Assembly (NCBI GenBank): GCA_027449545.1
Contig: DAIDLI010000221.1
Span: 1-64,000, forward strand
Origin: Acidobacteriaceae bacterium
GTDB lineage: Bacteria; Acidobacteriota; Terriglobia; Terriglobales; Acidobacteriaceae
Length of the DNA stretch: 64,000 nucleotides
Direction: 5' to 3'
The first letter of the stretch is position 1. Each line of letters begins with the position of its first letter. The notes beneath the pieces are model-generated. The model searched no databases and had not been told where the DNA came from. It saw only the letters and a program-made list of their open reading frames with translations. Both the position numbers and the translations under genes were made by a program. Shown here one piece after another: positions 1 to 8,174 of the stretch.

Positions 1-350
1 ATGCCGCGCAAGCTCCATCTGCCACACCGCCGGGTGCCCCAGGTCTCGCTTTTGAGACCTGGGAAAGCACAACTCCCATGCCGCGCAAGCTCCATCTGCC
101 ACACCGCCGGGTGCCCCAGGTCCCCCGAAGGGACCTGGGAAAGCACAACTTCCATGCCGCGCAAGCTCCATCTGCCACACCGCCGGGTGCCCCAGGTCCT
201 CCGAAGGGGACCTGGGAAAGCACAACTCCCGTGGCGCGCAGGCGCCGTCTGCCGCACCGCAGGTGCCCGGGTGCCCCAGGTCCCCCGAAGGGACCTGGGA
301 AAGCACAACTCCCATGGCCCAAGCGCCGTCTGCCGCACGAGGTTGGGCCA
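1..350. repeat. Tandem palindromic repeat array, ~77-bp unit
   Basis: Four nearly complete units begin at about 1, 78, 153 and 231, and a truncated fifth begins at 314. Each unit carries the core GGGTGCCCCAGGTC and then the second arm GACCTGGGAAAGCACAACT, so each can fold into a stem with CCCAGG/CCTGGG at its base. Unit 1 has GTCTC/GAGAC at the stem top while units 2 and 4 have GTCCC/GGGAC, a paired change that keeps the stem. The array probably continues to the left of the window. Open frames across it are low-complexity translations of the repeat and are not genes. The same palindrome occurs inside the coding gene at 41828-43657. Confidence 0.85.
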
Positions 351-477
351 GCGGCTCGATCGATTCGCTTTCGGGTATCTCAGCAGCAGTGCCGCGGTGC
401 GGGGAATGGCGCTTGCGCGCCATAGGACGGATCCTCTTCCCGGTCCCAAAAGCGAGGCCGGGGCGGCTGGCCTAGCG

Positions 478-780
478 CTACTCGCTGCGCTCCGTAGTCT
501 CGTTCCCTGTTCCCTTGTTCCCTTGTTCCCTGCTCTTCCGCACTTCTTCCATCACCGACTGGATGAGGGCCTTCGCGCCCTCCATGCCGTTGAGGACGGC
601 CTGCAAATCGAGCGCCGGCACATTGGGATTGCGGTTGGAGGTGCAGTAGACGCCGTGCTGCCCCACCAGGATCAGCGAGTCGGTGAGCAGATCGAGCGCC
701 ACCGCCAGACGGCCCCGCTCCACGCCCATCATGAACTCGTGCTGTTCCAGCTCGGCGCGCTTCTCGTCGAAGACATTCAT
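478..780 (-). CDS. Small conserved-looking hypothetical protein (100 aa)
   Basis: I do not recognise a family. The first 80 residues look like a normal soluble mixed alpha/beta protein: a charged start (MNVFDEKRAELEQHEF), a hydrophobic stretch around ALDLLTDSLILVGQHG, and an amphipathic C-terminal helix (LQAVLNGMEGAKALIQSVMEEV). The last ~17 residues (REQGNKGTGNETTERSE) are encoded by a simple repeat of GGGAACAA type, so the gene seems to have read into a microsatellite and stops just past it. There is no signal peptide or membrane helix. It stands alone between the palindrome array and a palindrome-rich spacer. I trust that it is coding, but no function can be assigned. Confidence 0.6.
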   Translation of the reverse strand: MNVFDEKRAELEQHEFMMGVERGRLAVALDLLTDSLILVGQHGVYCTSNRNPNVPALDLQAVLNGMEGAKALIQSVMEEVRKSREQGNKGTGNETTERSE

Positions 781-954
781 AGCTTCAGCCTAACCGAAAC
801 GACGTGGGGAGCAGACCTCGGCAGTGGATCAGCTCCGTTCGCTGTCTTGCAGGGCATCTTCAACTTCTACATGCCCTCGCTCGCGACGCAAAGTGTACCC
901 CATGTCCCCGGTCTGTTCTGTTACCGCTCTGCCCGGTCTTGCCCCCCGTGTCAG

Positions 955-1170
955 GGCACAACTTCAGTTGTGCCGCAAACGCCGCAAAGAAAAACCTGGG
1001 CTTCAGCCCTTGCCGGAGGCTTTTCGGGTCATCTCCCGATTGCCGGCCATACAGCCGCGCCGGAGGCGCAGGATTTTTTAGCCCCGCGCTTCAGCGTGGG
1101 GTAAGAGAGGACACGCTTAGAAAGCCCTGTAGGGGCGCCGCGTCTTGAAAACGCACGGCTTCAGCCCCGT
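955..1170. repeat. Cluster of short palindromes with a CTTCAG core
   Basis: Four hairpin-forming sequences share the same apex CTTCAG: 955-974 (GGCACAACTTCAGTTGTGCC), 998-1009 (GGGCTTCAGCCC), 1082-1101 (CCCCGCGCTTCAGCGTGGGG) and 1155-1170 (ACGGCTTCAGCCCCGT). The arms differ while the apex is kept. The spacer 781-1394 that holds them has no convincing gene. I see no clear promoter for the lipoprotein gene downstream. Confidence 0.6.
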
Positions 1171-1394
1171 GGTGAGAGGCTACCTCTCCTCCTGCGCTCT
1201 CCGTGTGCATCAGGACTTTGTCCGCCGACGTGACTGCACGATCGAGACTCTCTGCGGAAATTCGATGCAATGGCCACAGGCGAGCCCCTACAAGGGGCAC
1301 ATCTTTCCACGGAGTCCTTGAGCCGAGTTCTCTCTACCTGGGCAGAATAAGCTGGGCATGGCGCATCTGTCGGGTACAGGCAGGAGTACGGCAT

Positions 1395-2552
1395 ATGCGG
1401 CTTTTCCTTTCCTTTGTGGGCTCACTCGCCTTCACTCTCCAGGTTCTGCTCATCGCCGGGTGCGGCGGTTCGGCTACCTCGAGGGCCAGCAACAACCCAG
1501 CCGGCGGTTCGAGCAGTGGCACCATTCCGACCATTGGCGCTTCGAATAATCCCAGTCCGGGATGCGGCGGAGCGGAATCGGGATATAACAACCAGAATGG
1601 CTCCATATCCGGCATCTGGTTGCAAAGCCCCGCACCCGGTGCGAATCCAACCAACGTCACGGTGAATGCAACCGCCTACGCCGCCGTTCCCATTACCCGG
1701 TGGACGGTCTGCCTCGACGGTCAGGCCGTATACCAGGCAAATAGCCCTGCAACTTCCATCTCTCAGGCCATTACCATTCCCACTGGCCAGCATCTTCTGT
1801 GGGCAAGCATCAAGGACTCCAAGAACGACTCCGACCGATCGGAGATCAGGCTGATCCAGGTTGGAACGCCGCCGGCGAGCAGTACGGCGCTGCCCACTCC
1901 GCCCGCCAATGCCAAGGTGCTGACGGAGATGCAGAATGTCCAGGCCAACTGGAGTATCTGCAGCGCGTGCGCGGCTGGGACGAATGTCACCAAGAATTAC
2001 ACCATGACCTTTGACCAGAGCCAGCCCTCGTTGAGCGGCAGCAGCATGGAGATGTATGCCGGCGGCCCGTCCTGGAGCAACGTCCTGTTCAAGGACATCA
2101 TGATGGGGACCACTCCCTATACCCATTTCCTGTGGGACTTCTGGGTCTACCACGACCCCGCTGCCGAATCCCACTTCTGGTCCTCGGAACTCGATTTCTA
2201 CGTGGTTCTCTCAGGCCATGAGTTTATGGCCGGCAGCCAGTGCGACTTTGGAGACGGCTACTGGGCCACCTGGGATAGCCAGGGCTCTCGGTGGCTTCTC
2301 GATCCGATCCCTTGCCCGCACTGGACCCCGGGCTGGCACCACATTCAGGAGTACGATGACCTCCCCAACTCCACGCAGTATCGCTACGATACGCTGGTCG
2401 TCGATGGAAAACCCTACGGGCTCAATCAGACTTGGACCACCAACAGCACCACCTGGCAAGATCAGGTTGGTCTCCAGTTCCAACTGGACCAGGACACCTC
2501 CGGTACGCCCCTTCACGAATGGGTCGACAACGTGACTCTGACGATGTGGTAA
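1395..2552 (+). CDS. Secreted lipoprotein with Ig-like and lectin-like regions, function unknown
   Basis: The start is ATG 1395, preceded by AGGAG at 1382. The protein of 385 aa opens with a signal sequence and lipobox (LLIAGCGG, acylated Cys about residue 22), so it should be anchored in the envelope. A low-complexity Ser/Gly/Asn linker follows, then an Ig-like segment (about residues 65-155, with the pattern ITRWTVCLDGQAVYQ seen in bacterial Ig domains). The C-terminal half is rich in Trp and aromatic residues and ends HEWVDNVTLTMW, like concanavalin-type beta sandwiches. Several Cys residues suggest disulfides. I cannot see catalytic residues. A carbohydrate-binding role is a guess from the fold-like features. 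It converges with the ABC permease gene, with 10 bp between stop codons. Confidence 0.7.
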   Translation: MRLFLSFVGSLAFTLQVLLIAGCGGSATSRASNNPAGGSSSGTIPTIGASNNPSPGCGGAESGYNNQNGSISGIWLQSPAPGANPTNVTVNATAYAAVPITRWTVCLDGQAVYQANSPATSISQAITIPTGQHLLWASIKDSKNDSDRSEIRLIQVGTPPASSTALPTPPANAKVLTEMQNVQANWSICSACAAGTNVTKNYTMTFDQSQPSLSGSSMEMYAGGPSWSNVLFKDIMMGTTPYTHFLWDFWVYHDPAAESHFWSSELDFYVVLSGHEFMAGSQCDFGDGYWATWDSQGSRWLLDPIPCPHWTPGWHHIQEYDDLPNSTQYRYDTLVVDGKPYGLNQTWTTNSTTWQDQVGLQFQLDQDTSGTPLHEWVDNVTLTMW

Positions 2553-2562
2553 AAGCGGCGCA

Positions 2563-3366
2563 TCAGCTCACGCTCTCCGCGCTGTAGCGCGCAATCAGTC
2601 CCGTCTTCACCGCGTAGCGGAAGACCGAGGCAAAGAACCAGTAGGCGAGCAGCACATAGACGAGCGCAAGGGCGCAGGCGCCGAAGAGGGCGGTTGCGTG
2701 AAACGCGCGGCCTGCTACGATCGCGCGCATGCCTTCGAACACATAGGAGGGCGGCAGCAGCCTGGCAATCCAGCGCATCCACTCCGGCAAGGTGGCGAGC
2801 GGGTAGTAGACGGCGGCGAAAGGCGAGAGCAGCGCCGGGATGGGCCAGACGAACCACTCCGCCGCCGGTCCCAGGCGCAGCACGATGGCGCTGCCCGCGA
2901 TGCCCAGCGCCAGGCCGAAGAGAAACAGCACCAGCACAAAGGGAATCGCCATGAAGCCGTAGACGGCGAAGGAGAGCCCGAAGGCGACGGTGGCAACCAG
3001 CACCATGAACACCAGGCCCACCAGGCTGGTGCCGATGCTGGAGACGAGGAGCCCGCCGATGTACTCCTGCGTGGTGATGGGGCTGGCGAAGACGTTGAGG
3101 AAGTTGCGCGACCACACATCCTCAAAGAACGCAGTAGTCACGCCCTGCATCACGCGCGACATGAGGTCCCAGAAGAGCACCGCGCCCAGCAGCGCAGGCA
3201 CGAACTGATAGCGGGAGCCGGTTACGGAGTTCAGATATTTGGTCATGAACCCCCACGGCACCATGTCAATGGTGACCCACGCAAAGAGCGGCAGAAACCG
3301 CGCGGCGCTGCCGCGCAGCAGGTAGAACTGGCGCAGGGCGATCGCAAAGAGGCGACGCAGATTCAT
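2563..3366 (-). CDS. ABC-2 type transporter permease
   Basis: A protein of 267 aa with six hydrophobic segments, beginning MNLRRLFAIALRQFYLLRG. The layout matches ABC-2 permeases, which export drugs, polysaccharides or lipids. A conserved loop region (VMQGVTTAFFEDVWSRNFLNVFASPIT) follows the second helix, and the later helices are dominated by Ala/Val/Leu. The start ATG at 3366 overlaps the stop of the ATPase gene as ATGA, so the two are translationally coupled and should form one exporter. Longer upstream reading in this frame runs antisense through the ATPase and is not coding. The substrate cannot be told from sequence. Confidence 0.9.
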   Translation of the reverse strand: MNLRRLFAIALRQFYLLRGSAARFLPLFAWVTIDMVPWGFMTKYLNSVTGSRYQFVPALLGAVLFWDLMSRVMQGVTTAFFEDVWSRNFLNVFASPITTQEYIGGLLVSSIGTSLVGLVFMVLVATVAFGLSFAVYGFMAIPFVLVLFLFGLALGIAGSAIVLRLGPAAEWFVWPIPALLSPFAAVYYPLATLPEWMRWIARLLPPSYVFEGMRAIVAGRAFHATALFGACALALVYVLLAYWFFASVFRYAVKTGLIARYSAESVS

Positions 3367-4124
3367 TGCGCCTCCCACTCCCATGGCTCGCGCGCCACGC
3401 TGATGAAGAGTTCCTCGAGCGTGCGCAGGCCGTGCTGGCCGGGCAGAGCCTTGGGATCGCCTTCGAGGATGATCTCGCCGTGCGAGAGAAACAGGACGCG
3501 GTCGCAGACCTCTTCGACTTCGTACATGTTGTGCGAGGTCCACAGCACGCCCACGCCGCTCTCGCGCACGAAGGTGCGGATGGTGTGGCGGATGTCGCGC
3601 GCGCTGGCCGGATCGATGGATGCGGTAGGCTCGTCGAGCAGCAATACGCAGGGCCGGTTGAGCATGGCCTTGGCCAGGCCTACGCGGGTCTGCTCGCCGG
3701 AGGAGAGCACGCCGCACTTGGTGTTGCGAAAGCGAGCGAGATCGAACTGCTCCAGCAGCGCCTCGGCGCGCTGGGCAAAGTTCCGCACCCCGTAGAGCAG
3801 TGAGAAGACGTGCAGGTTCTGGTAGACGGTGAGATTGCCGGGCAGCGGCGCATAGACCGCGGCGAAGTTGGTCTGCGCCAACGCGCGCGAGCGGTGCCGC
3901 GCCAGATCGATGCCGTTGATATGGATGGACCCGGAGGTCGGTTCGAGCACGCCCAGAATCATGCTGATGGTGGTGGTCTTGCCGGCGCCGTTCAGGCCCA
4001 GCAGGCCGACCACCTCGCCCGGGCAGACCTGGAAGTCAATGCCCTTCACCGCCTGCAACGAGCCGTAGTGCTTGCGCAGCTCTTGCACTACCAGAACGGG
4101 ATGGGAATTGAGATGGCCGGACAT
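3363..4124 (-). CDS. ABC transporter ATP-binding protein (ABC-2 exporter)
   Basis: The ATPase subunit partners the permease at 2563-3366. It has Walker A (GLNGAGKTT), Walker B (VLLLDEPTAS), an H-loop His (TSHNM) and the signature LSSGEQTR, which has Ser in place of the usual second Gly but is tolerated in this subfamily. It resembles ATPases of the CcmA/NodI/DrrA type. I chose ATG 4124 (MSGHLNSHPVLVVQEL) because the domain starts about 14 residues later. Upstream in-frame ATGs at 4148 and 4214 are possible but would overlap unrelated sequence. No strong ribosome binding site is visible, so the start is uncertain. Confidence 0.9.
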   Translation of the reverse strand: MSGHLNSHPVLVVQELRKHYGSLQAVKGIDFQVCPGEVVGLLGLNGAGKTTTISMILGVLEPTSGSIHINGIDLARHRSRALAQTNFAAVYAPLPGNLTVYQNLHVFSLLYGVRNFAQRAEALLEQFDLARFRNTKCGVLSSGEQTRVGLAKAMLNRPCVLLLDEPTASIDPASARDIRHTIRTFVRESGVGVLWTSHNMYEVEEVCDRVLFLSHGEIILEGDPKALPGQHGLRTLEELFISVAREPWEWEAQ

Positions 4125-4210
4125 GGCTGAGTCGATGCAAAGCAGCATTGTCGCAGACCGGTGCGGTCCGGGCGGCATGCAACTTGGATTCCGCAGAATC
4201 GACAGTAGGA

Positions 4211-4756
4211 TCAACCGCTGTAGTAATGCCAGCTGCGGTGATCTACGAAGCGCTTCAGATTGGAGGAAAGGACTTCCGGTGCATCCTTTCGATCAGGGAT
4301 CACGCCAAATCCATTGATCAACAGGAGCGCGAATTCTTCAAAAGCGATGCGGTCAGTTCGAAAATGGGCTTTCAGTATCTCGCTGCGAATACTCCTGCCA
4401 GCACCTGCTTTTATGTGGAGATGCGGAAAAAGAACATCCGGTGTAGTCTCCGGATGCCAATGAAATTGGAGAATCTCCTGATTCGATTCGTCTTCCAGGC
4501 CATAGATATATTCCCTAGTGCAGACTTTGAATCGGTTGAGAAGAGCTTTCTTCTCGATCTGAAAACTCTGCTGAAATGTGAGGTAGAGGATTTCCGATCG
4601 AGTGGTCAGCGGGAGAGGCTCTGGGATGGTGAGGAGAAGAAGAGTATTCGGCGCTTGCCCGCTTGAGCGAAGCACGACATTCCCGAAACAACTAATGGAC
4701 TGCTGAAGCCGCTCGACGTACGCTCTGAGTGCCTCAGCGGGATTTCTTCCTGGCAA
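4211..4756 (-). CDS. Hypothetical protein with FHWHP and PHLHI histidine motifs (module partner B)
   Basis: A soluble protein of 181 aa. The N-terminal half is beta-rich (NTLLLLTIPEPLPL, KVCTREYIYGLEDES). The centre has two histidine motifs, LQFHWHP and FPHLHIKAG, about 15 residues apart. The C-terminal half is helical and ends with an Arg/Trp-rich segment (FVDHRSWHYYSG). I recall similar proteins of unknown function downstream of a partner like the gene at 4734-4985, but cannot verify this here. The start ATG overlaps the end of that gene by 23 bp, so the two are co-translated. Base composition is near 50% GC, well below the surroundings, which suggests transfer. The His pairs could bind a metal. 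A toxin or nuclease role is only speculation. Confidence 0.75.
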   Translation of the reverse strand: MPGRNPAEALRAYVERLQQSISCFGNVVLRSSGQAPNTLLLLTIPEPLPLTTRSEILYLTFQQSFQIEKKALLNRFKVCTREYIYGLEDESNQEILQFHWHPETTPDVLFPHLHIKAGAGRSIRSEILKAHFRTDRIAFEEFALLLINGFGVIPDRKDAPEVLSSNLKRFVDHRSWHYYSG

Positions 4757-4985
4757 CTTTAGGACGCACCATTGGAATCAGCATCGCCACCATCGTCGCG
4801 CGGGTGTCGAGTTCTGGTCCCGTAAAATAACCAGAGTCCCAGCGACGGAGAAATTCGTCGCCAGTGATTCCAAGGTAGCGTTGAGCTGATGCATTGAAGA
4901 AGGAGAGGGACTCCTCCCGCGACATCGCATCAACTGAACCATTCTTGAATTGGGTATCCCGAAAGTCGGTTACGATAGTAGCCAT
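4734..4985 (-). CDS. Small hypothetical protein with FLRRWD motif (module partner A)
   Basis: An 83-aa protein starting MATIVTDFRD at ATG 4985, with GAGGGG about 8 nt upstream. An earlier in-frame start at 5066 lacks such a site. The core ITGDEFLRRWDSGYF is followed by ATMVAMLIPMVRP and a basic tail. The pattern (short helix, EFLRRWD, hydrophobic LIP strand) looks like a small adaptor or antitoxin-like protein, but I know no proven function. It overlaps the start of the 4211-4756 gene, so the two form a tight two-gene operon. It lies in the same lower-GC island and is divergent from the ATPase gene at 5206. Confidence 0.7.
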   Translation of the reverse strand: MATIVTDFRDTQFKNGSVDAMSREESLSFFNASAQRYLGITGDEFLRRWDSGYFTGPELDTRATMVAMLIPMVRPKVARKKSR

Positions 4986-5205
4986 TTGAGATCCCCTCTT
5001 TCTGGTTTGGCGACCAGTTTCCGAGGTGCAAAGGCTCCCTGTCAAGGAGAATTTACGCCCTACCAATAAGACGCGCCGAAACTAGTAATGGCTGCTCTTT
5101 TAGTTTATCTGCAAATCTGGGTCGATGTTCTGTGATACGGGACACCGAAATTGCCCTTTTGTATCATCTTCTTTTTACGATCAACCGTCCATTTACAATA
5201 GGCCT

Positions 5206-5979
5206 GTGTCCACTGACGGCGCAGCACCGATCATCCACGCGCAGAACGTAACCAAGGTCTACTCGGCGGGCCGGCTGGAAGTGCCGGCGGTGCGCGGCCT
5301 CTCTCTCGCTGTGGAGAAGGGTGAATTCGTCGCCATCGTCGGACCCTCGGGCTCAGGCAAATCCACGCTGTTTTACCTGCTGGGCGGATTGACCCGCGCC
5401 ACCAGCGGCCGCGTGATGATTGACGGAGTGGACTTTGCCACCCTGGAAGACGCCGAGCGCACCCGGCTGCGCCGGCATCGCATCGGGTTCGTCTTCCAGA
5501 AGTTCAACCTGCTGCCCACGCTGTCGGCCATGGGCAACATCGAGATTGCGTATGCTATTAGCGGCCGCAAGGATCCGATGGACCGGCAGTATCTGGAGCA
5601 CCTGAGCGCGCTGCTGTCGATTCAAGGGCGGCTCGACCACCGGCCGAGTGAACTGAGCGGCGGAGAGCAGCAGCGGGTAGCCATTGCTCGGGCGCTGATC
5701 ACGCGGCCGGCTATCGTGCTGGCGGATGAACCTACCGGCAACCTGGATACCAGGAACTCCGACGCGGTGCTGGAGATGCTGGTGCGCTCCAACCGCGAGC
5801 TCGGCCAGACCACCCTGATGATCACCCACAACCCGGAGGCGGCGGCGATCGCCGGGCGCATCCTGCACATGCGCGACGGCCAGATCGTGCGCGAGGAAAA
5901 GGGCCTGGGCAGCGTGCCGGCGGCGCGTCCTGTGAACCCCGGAAGTTCTGCTGCACAAACAACTTCGGGCGGTGTTTGA
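5206..5979 (+). CDS. ABC transporter ATP-binding protein, LolD/MacB type, orphan
   Basis: The ATPase has Walker A (GPSGSGKST), Q-loop (FVFQKFNLLPTLS), signature (LSGGEQQR), Walker B (IVLADEPTGNLD) and H-loop (ITHN). The DEPTGNLD string and the NLLPTL motif place it in the LolD/MacB/FtsE group, which powers mechanotransmission or lipoprotein release with an FtsX-like permease. No such permease is next to it, since the next genes are tRNAs, so its partner must be elsewhere. I chose GTG 5206 (M-STDGAAPIIHAQNV) because the domain begins about ten residues later. ATG 5125 would add 27 residues from AT-rich upstream sequence with no clear ribosome site. Confidence 0.88.
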   Translation: MSTDGAAPIIHAQNVTKVYSAGRLEVPAVRGLSLAVEKGEFVAIVGPSGSGKSTLFYLLGGLTRATSGRVMIDGVDFATLEDAERTRLRRHRIGFVFQKFNLLPTLSAMGNIEIAYAISGRKDPMDRQYLEHLSALLSIQGRLDHRPSELSGGEQQRVAIARALITRPAIVLADEPTGNLDTRNSDAVLEMLVRSNRELGQTTLMITHNPEAAAIAGRILHMRDGQIVREEKGLGSVPAARPVNPGSSAAQTTSGGV

Positions 5980-6115
5980 CCCAACATGGGTCGCCCGGTA
6001 TACTCAGAATTGCTCTGAAGCTTTTCAGGACCGGCAGGAGAGCGGGCTTTCGCAGACAGCCTCTCGCCGGCGAGCAACGGTACTCCTCGAGTGCCGCAAT
6101 ACCTGAAAATTGGAA

Positions 6116-6190
6116 GCGGGAGTAGCTCAGTGGTAGAGCATCGCCTTGCCAAGGCGAGGGTCGCGAGTTCAAGTCTCGTCTCCCGCTCCA
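6116..6190 (+). tRNA. tRNA-Gly (GCC)
   Basis: It folds as a full cloverleaf. The acceptor stem is GCGGGAG/CTCCCGC, the D arm contains AGCTCAGTGGTAGAGC, the anticodon stem-loop CGCCTTGCCAAGGCG has anticodon GCC, the T arm contains GTTCAAGTC, and the 3' CCA is encoded. It is 75 nt long. Confidence 0.97.
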
Positions 6191-6246
6191 AACCATCCCG
6201 GACCTGGGCAAATGGCCCGATGGTTTGGAACGACCCCCCACAAAAG

Positions 6247-6321
6247 GGCGCGGTACCCAAGTGGTAAGGGAGAGGTCTGCAAAACCTTTATGCGCCGGTT
6301 CGATCCCGGCCCGCGCCTCCA
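6247..6321 (+). tRNA. tRNA-Cys (GCA)
   Basis: It folds as a cloverleaf with acceptor GGCGCGG/CCGCGCC, anticodon loop CTGCAAA (anticodon GCA), T arm GCCGGTTCGATCCCGGC, U at the discriminator position as expected for cysteine tRNA, and an encoded CCA. It lies 56 bp after tRNA-Gly and is probably in the same transcript. Confidence 0.97.
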
Positions 6322-6595
6322 AATTCCATCCTCCATCCTCTTTCAAGTCGATTAGCAGATCGGGCTGTTTTCGACTGCGCTCGGCGTTGCTGTGTTTTGC
6401 GTCCGCTGCGCCAGGCTGAGCGCGAAGCAGCGTTTCCGTATTGAGAAATAATTCTTCTATTGACACTGGTTTCCGGCCGTCTCTATAGTTGCTCGCGTGC
6501 TCTGCGCCGGCAGTGTTCGCGGGGAATCCTGCGGGGTTCTGCGCCTCCGAAGTTCGCGCCCGGCACTCTGTACAGGGTCCTCAAGGAGCTCAACC

Positions 6596-8050
6596 ATGGT
6601 TCGCATCGTTCCTCGCCTGGCCGGCGTTGCCGCGTTGGCGGCCTTCCTGCTTTCGTCGGCGCACGCACAGAAACCCCAGGCCCCGCCCCACTCCTGGGTC
6701 GACAAGGACACCGGGCACCGGGTGATCCGGCTTACCGATGAGCCGGGCTCGTCCGGCTTTTACTTCAATGTGAATGCGTATTCGCCGGATGGCCGGCTGA
6801 TGGCCTACAACGCGCCGGACGGGATCCATGTGCTGGACTTGACCACCATGAAGACCCGCCTGCTGGTTGCGAATCCGCCGCGGCCAGCGGGCGCAGTTCG
6901 GGGCACACCCGCCTGGTGGGGCGGCATGGTCCATGCCATCGTGGTGGGCAAAAAGACGAACAGCGTCTTCTTCTCGAAGCTTGACGCGGCGACCAGGCTG
7001 ACCACGCTCTACAAGGCGGACATGTATAGCGGGAAGGTGACGAAGCTAGTCACGCTGCCGCCCCGCGCGATGGTGTCCACCATCAACGCCGATGAGACGC
7101 TGGGCGCCGGAACCTACGCGGAGACCGAGGCGGGAGCGGCGCAGGAGTATGGCCGGATGCGGCGTCCGGCGGCGTCGGGACCGGGCGCGCACTCCGGAGG
7201 CTTCCTGGTGCAGCCGGAGAACAAAGGGCAGATGATGGAGCGGCGGCTGGCGGCCCATATCCCGCTGGTTCTGTTCACCATCAATTTGAAGACAGGCGAG
7301 CAGAAGATTCTGCTGCACTCCACCGACTGGATCAACCACCTGCTGTTTTCTCCCGCGGACCCCACGCTGCTGATGTACTGCCACGAAGGTCCCTGGCAGA
7401 AGGTGAACCGCATCTGGACGATCCACACGGACGGCACCCACAACATGCTGGTGCACAAGCGGACGATGGCAATGGAGATCGCCGGGCACGAGTTCTGGGG
7501 GCTGGACGGGAAGACCATCTGGTATGACTGGCAGTATCCCAAGGGGCAGGTGTTCTACCTGGCCGGCTACGATCTCGCGACGGGCAAGCGCGTGGCCTAT
7601 CACATGAGCCGCAACGAGTGGTCCATTCACTTCAACCTGACCCAGGACGCATCGCTGTTCACCGGCGACGGGGGCGATCCGGGACAGGTGGCGCATGCGC
7701 CCGATGGCGAGTGGCTGGAGCTGTTCCATCCGGAGATGATTCCGCTGGATGGGGCGCTGAACTCACCCGACTATTGGCAGCCCGGCGTCTTCCATGCCGA
7801 GCACCTGGTGAACATGGCGCACCACAACTACCGTCTGGAGCCCAATGTGCGCTTTTCGCCGGACCGCAAGATGGTGATCTTCACCAGCAACATGTTCGGT
7901 CCGAGCTATGTTTTCGGCGTGGAGATCCAGAAGACGGCCGATGCGAAGGCGGCGGAGATTCACTCCACGCCCAAGCTGGCGGCACAGTTCAATCCCGTGA
8001 ATCCGACGCCCGTGAACGTGCCGGCAAAGAACCATCCTGCTGAATACTGA
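6596..8050 (+). CDS. ogl: Oligogalacturonate lyase-like secreted protein
   Basis: The start is ATG 6596, with AAGGAG about 8 nt upstream. The 484-aa protein opens with a signal peptide (MVRIVPRLAGVAALAAFLLSSAHAQ). The rest is a beta-propeller of the oligogalacturonate lyase family (pectate lyase family 22). Diagnostic stretches are NVNAYSPDGRLMAYNAPDG, GHEFWGLDGKTIWYDWQYP, HNYRLEPNVRFSPDRK and FTSNMFGPSYVFGVE. The family splits small pectin oligomers by beta-elimination using Mn and a His base. Together with the GH28 polygalacturonase at 24.9 kb it points to pectin use. A strong terminator follows. The assignment is by family resemblance; other secreted propellers of this family have unproven substrates. 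Confidence 0.85.
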   Translation: MVRIVPRLAGVAALAAFLLSSAHAQKPQAPPHSWVDKDTGHRVIRLTDEPGSSGFYFNVNAYSPDGRLMAYNAPDGIHVLDLTTMKTRLLVANPPRPAGAVRGTPAWWGGMVHAIVVGKKTNSVFFSKLDAATRLTTLYKADMYSGKVTKLVTLPPRAMVSTINADETLGAGTYAETEAGAAQEYGRMRRPAASGPGAHSGGFLVQPENKGQMMERRLAAHIPLVLFTINLKTGEQKILLHSTDWINHLLFSPADPTLLMYCHEGPWQKVNRIWTIHTDGTHNMLVHKRTMAMEIAGHEFWGLDGKTIWYDWQYPKGQVFYLAGYDLATGKRVAYHMSRNEWSIHFNLTQDASLFTGDGGDPGQVAHAPDGEWLELFHPEMIPLDGALNSPDYWQPGVFHAEHLVNMAHHNYRLEPNVRFSPDRKMVIFTSNMFGPSYVFGVEIQKTADAKAAEIHSTPKLAAQFNPVNPTPVNVPAKNHPAEY

Positions 8051-8107
8051 GTGGCAATTGCAGAGCGATAAGGGTGGAAGCGTTCCGCTCTTCAACCTGG
8101 AATGAGA

Positions 8108-8146
8108 ACAGCCGCTGGCGCGATGGAGCCCAGCGGCTGTTTTTTT
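8108..8146 (+). terminator. Rho-independent terminator after ogl
   Basis: The 11-bp stem ACAGCCGCTGG/CCAGCGGCTGT closes an 11-nt loop and is followed directly by a run of T. It lies 58 bp past the ogl stop and before the convergent PIG-L gene. Confidence 0.92.
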
Positions 8147-8174
8147 GTGGCGGGTTCGATTCGCGATTCCAGGA

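Noticed and set aside
1-350. Possible CRISPR array
   Set aside because: Units of about 77 bp follow each other without unique spacers and are internally palindromic; no cas genes are present.
1-1104. Long open frames across the repeat array and the spacer
   Set aside because: They translate the repeat into low-complexity Pro/Arg/Gly text and run antisense through the 478-780 gene.
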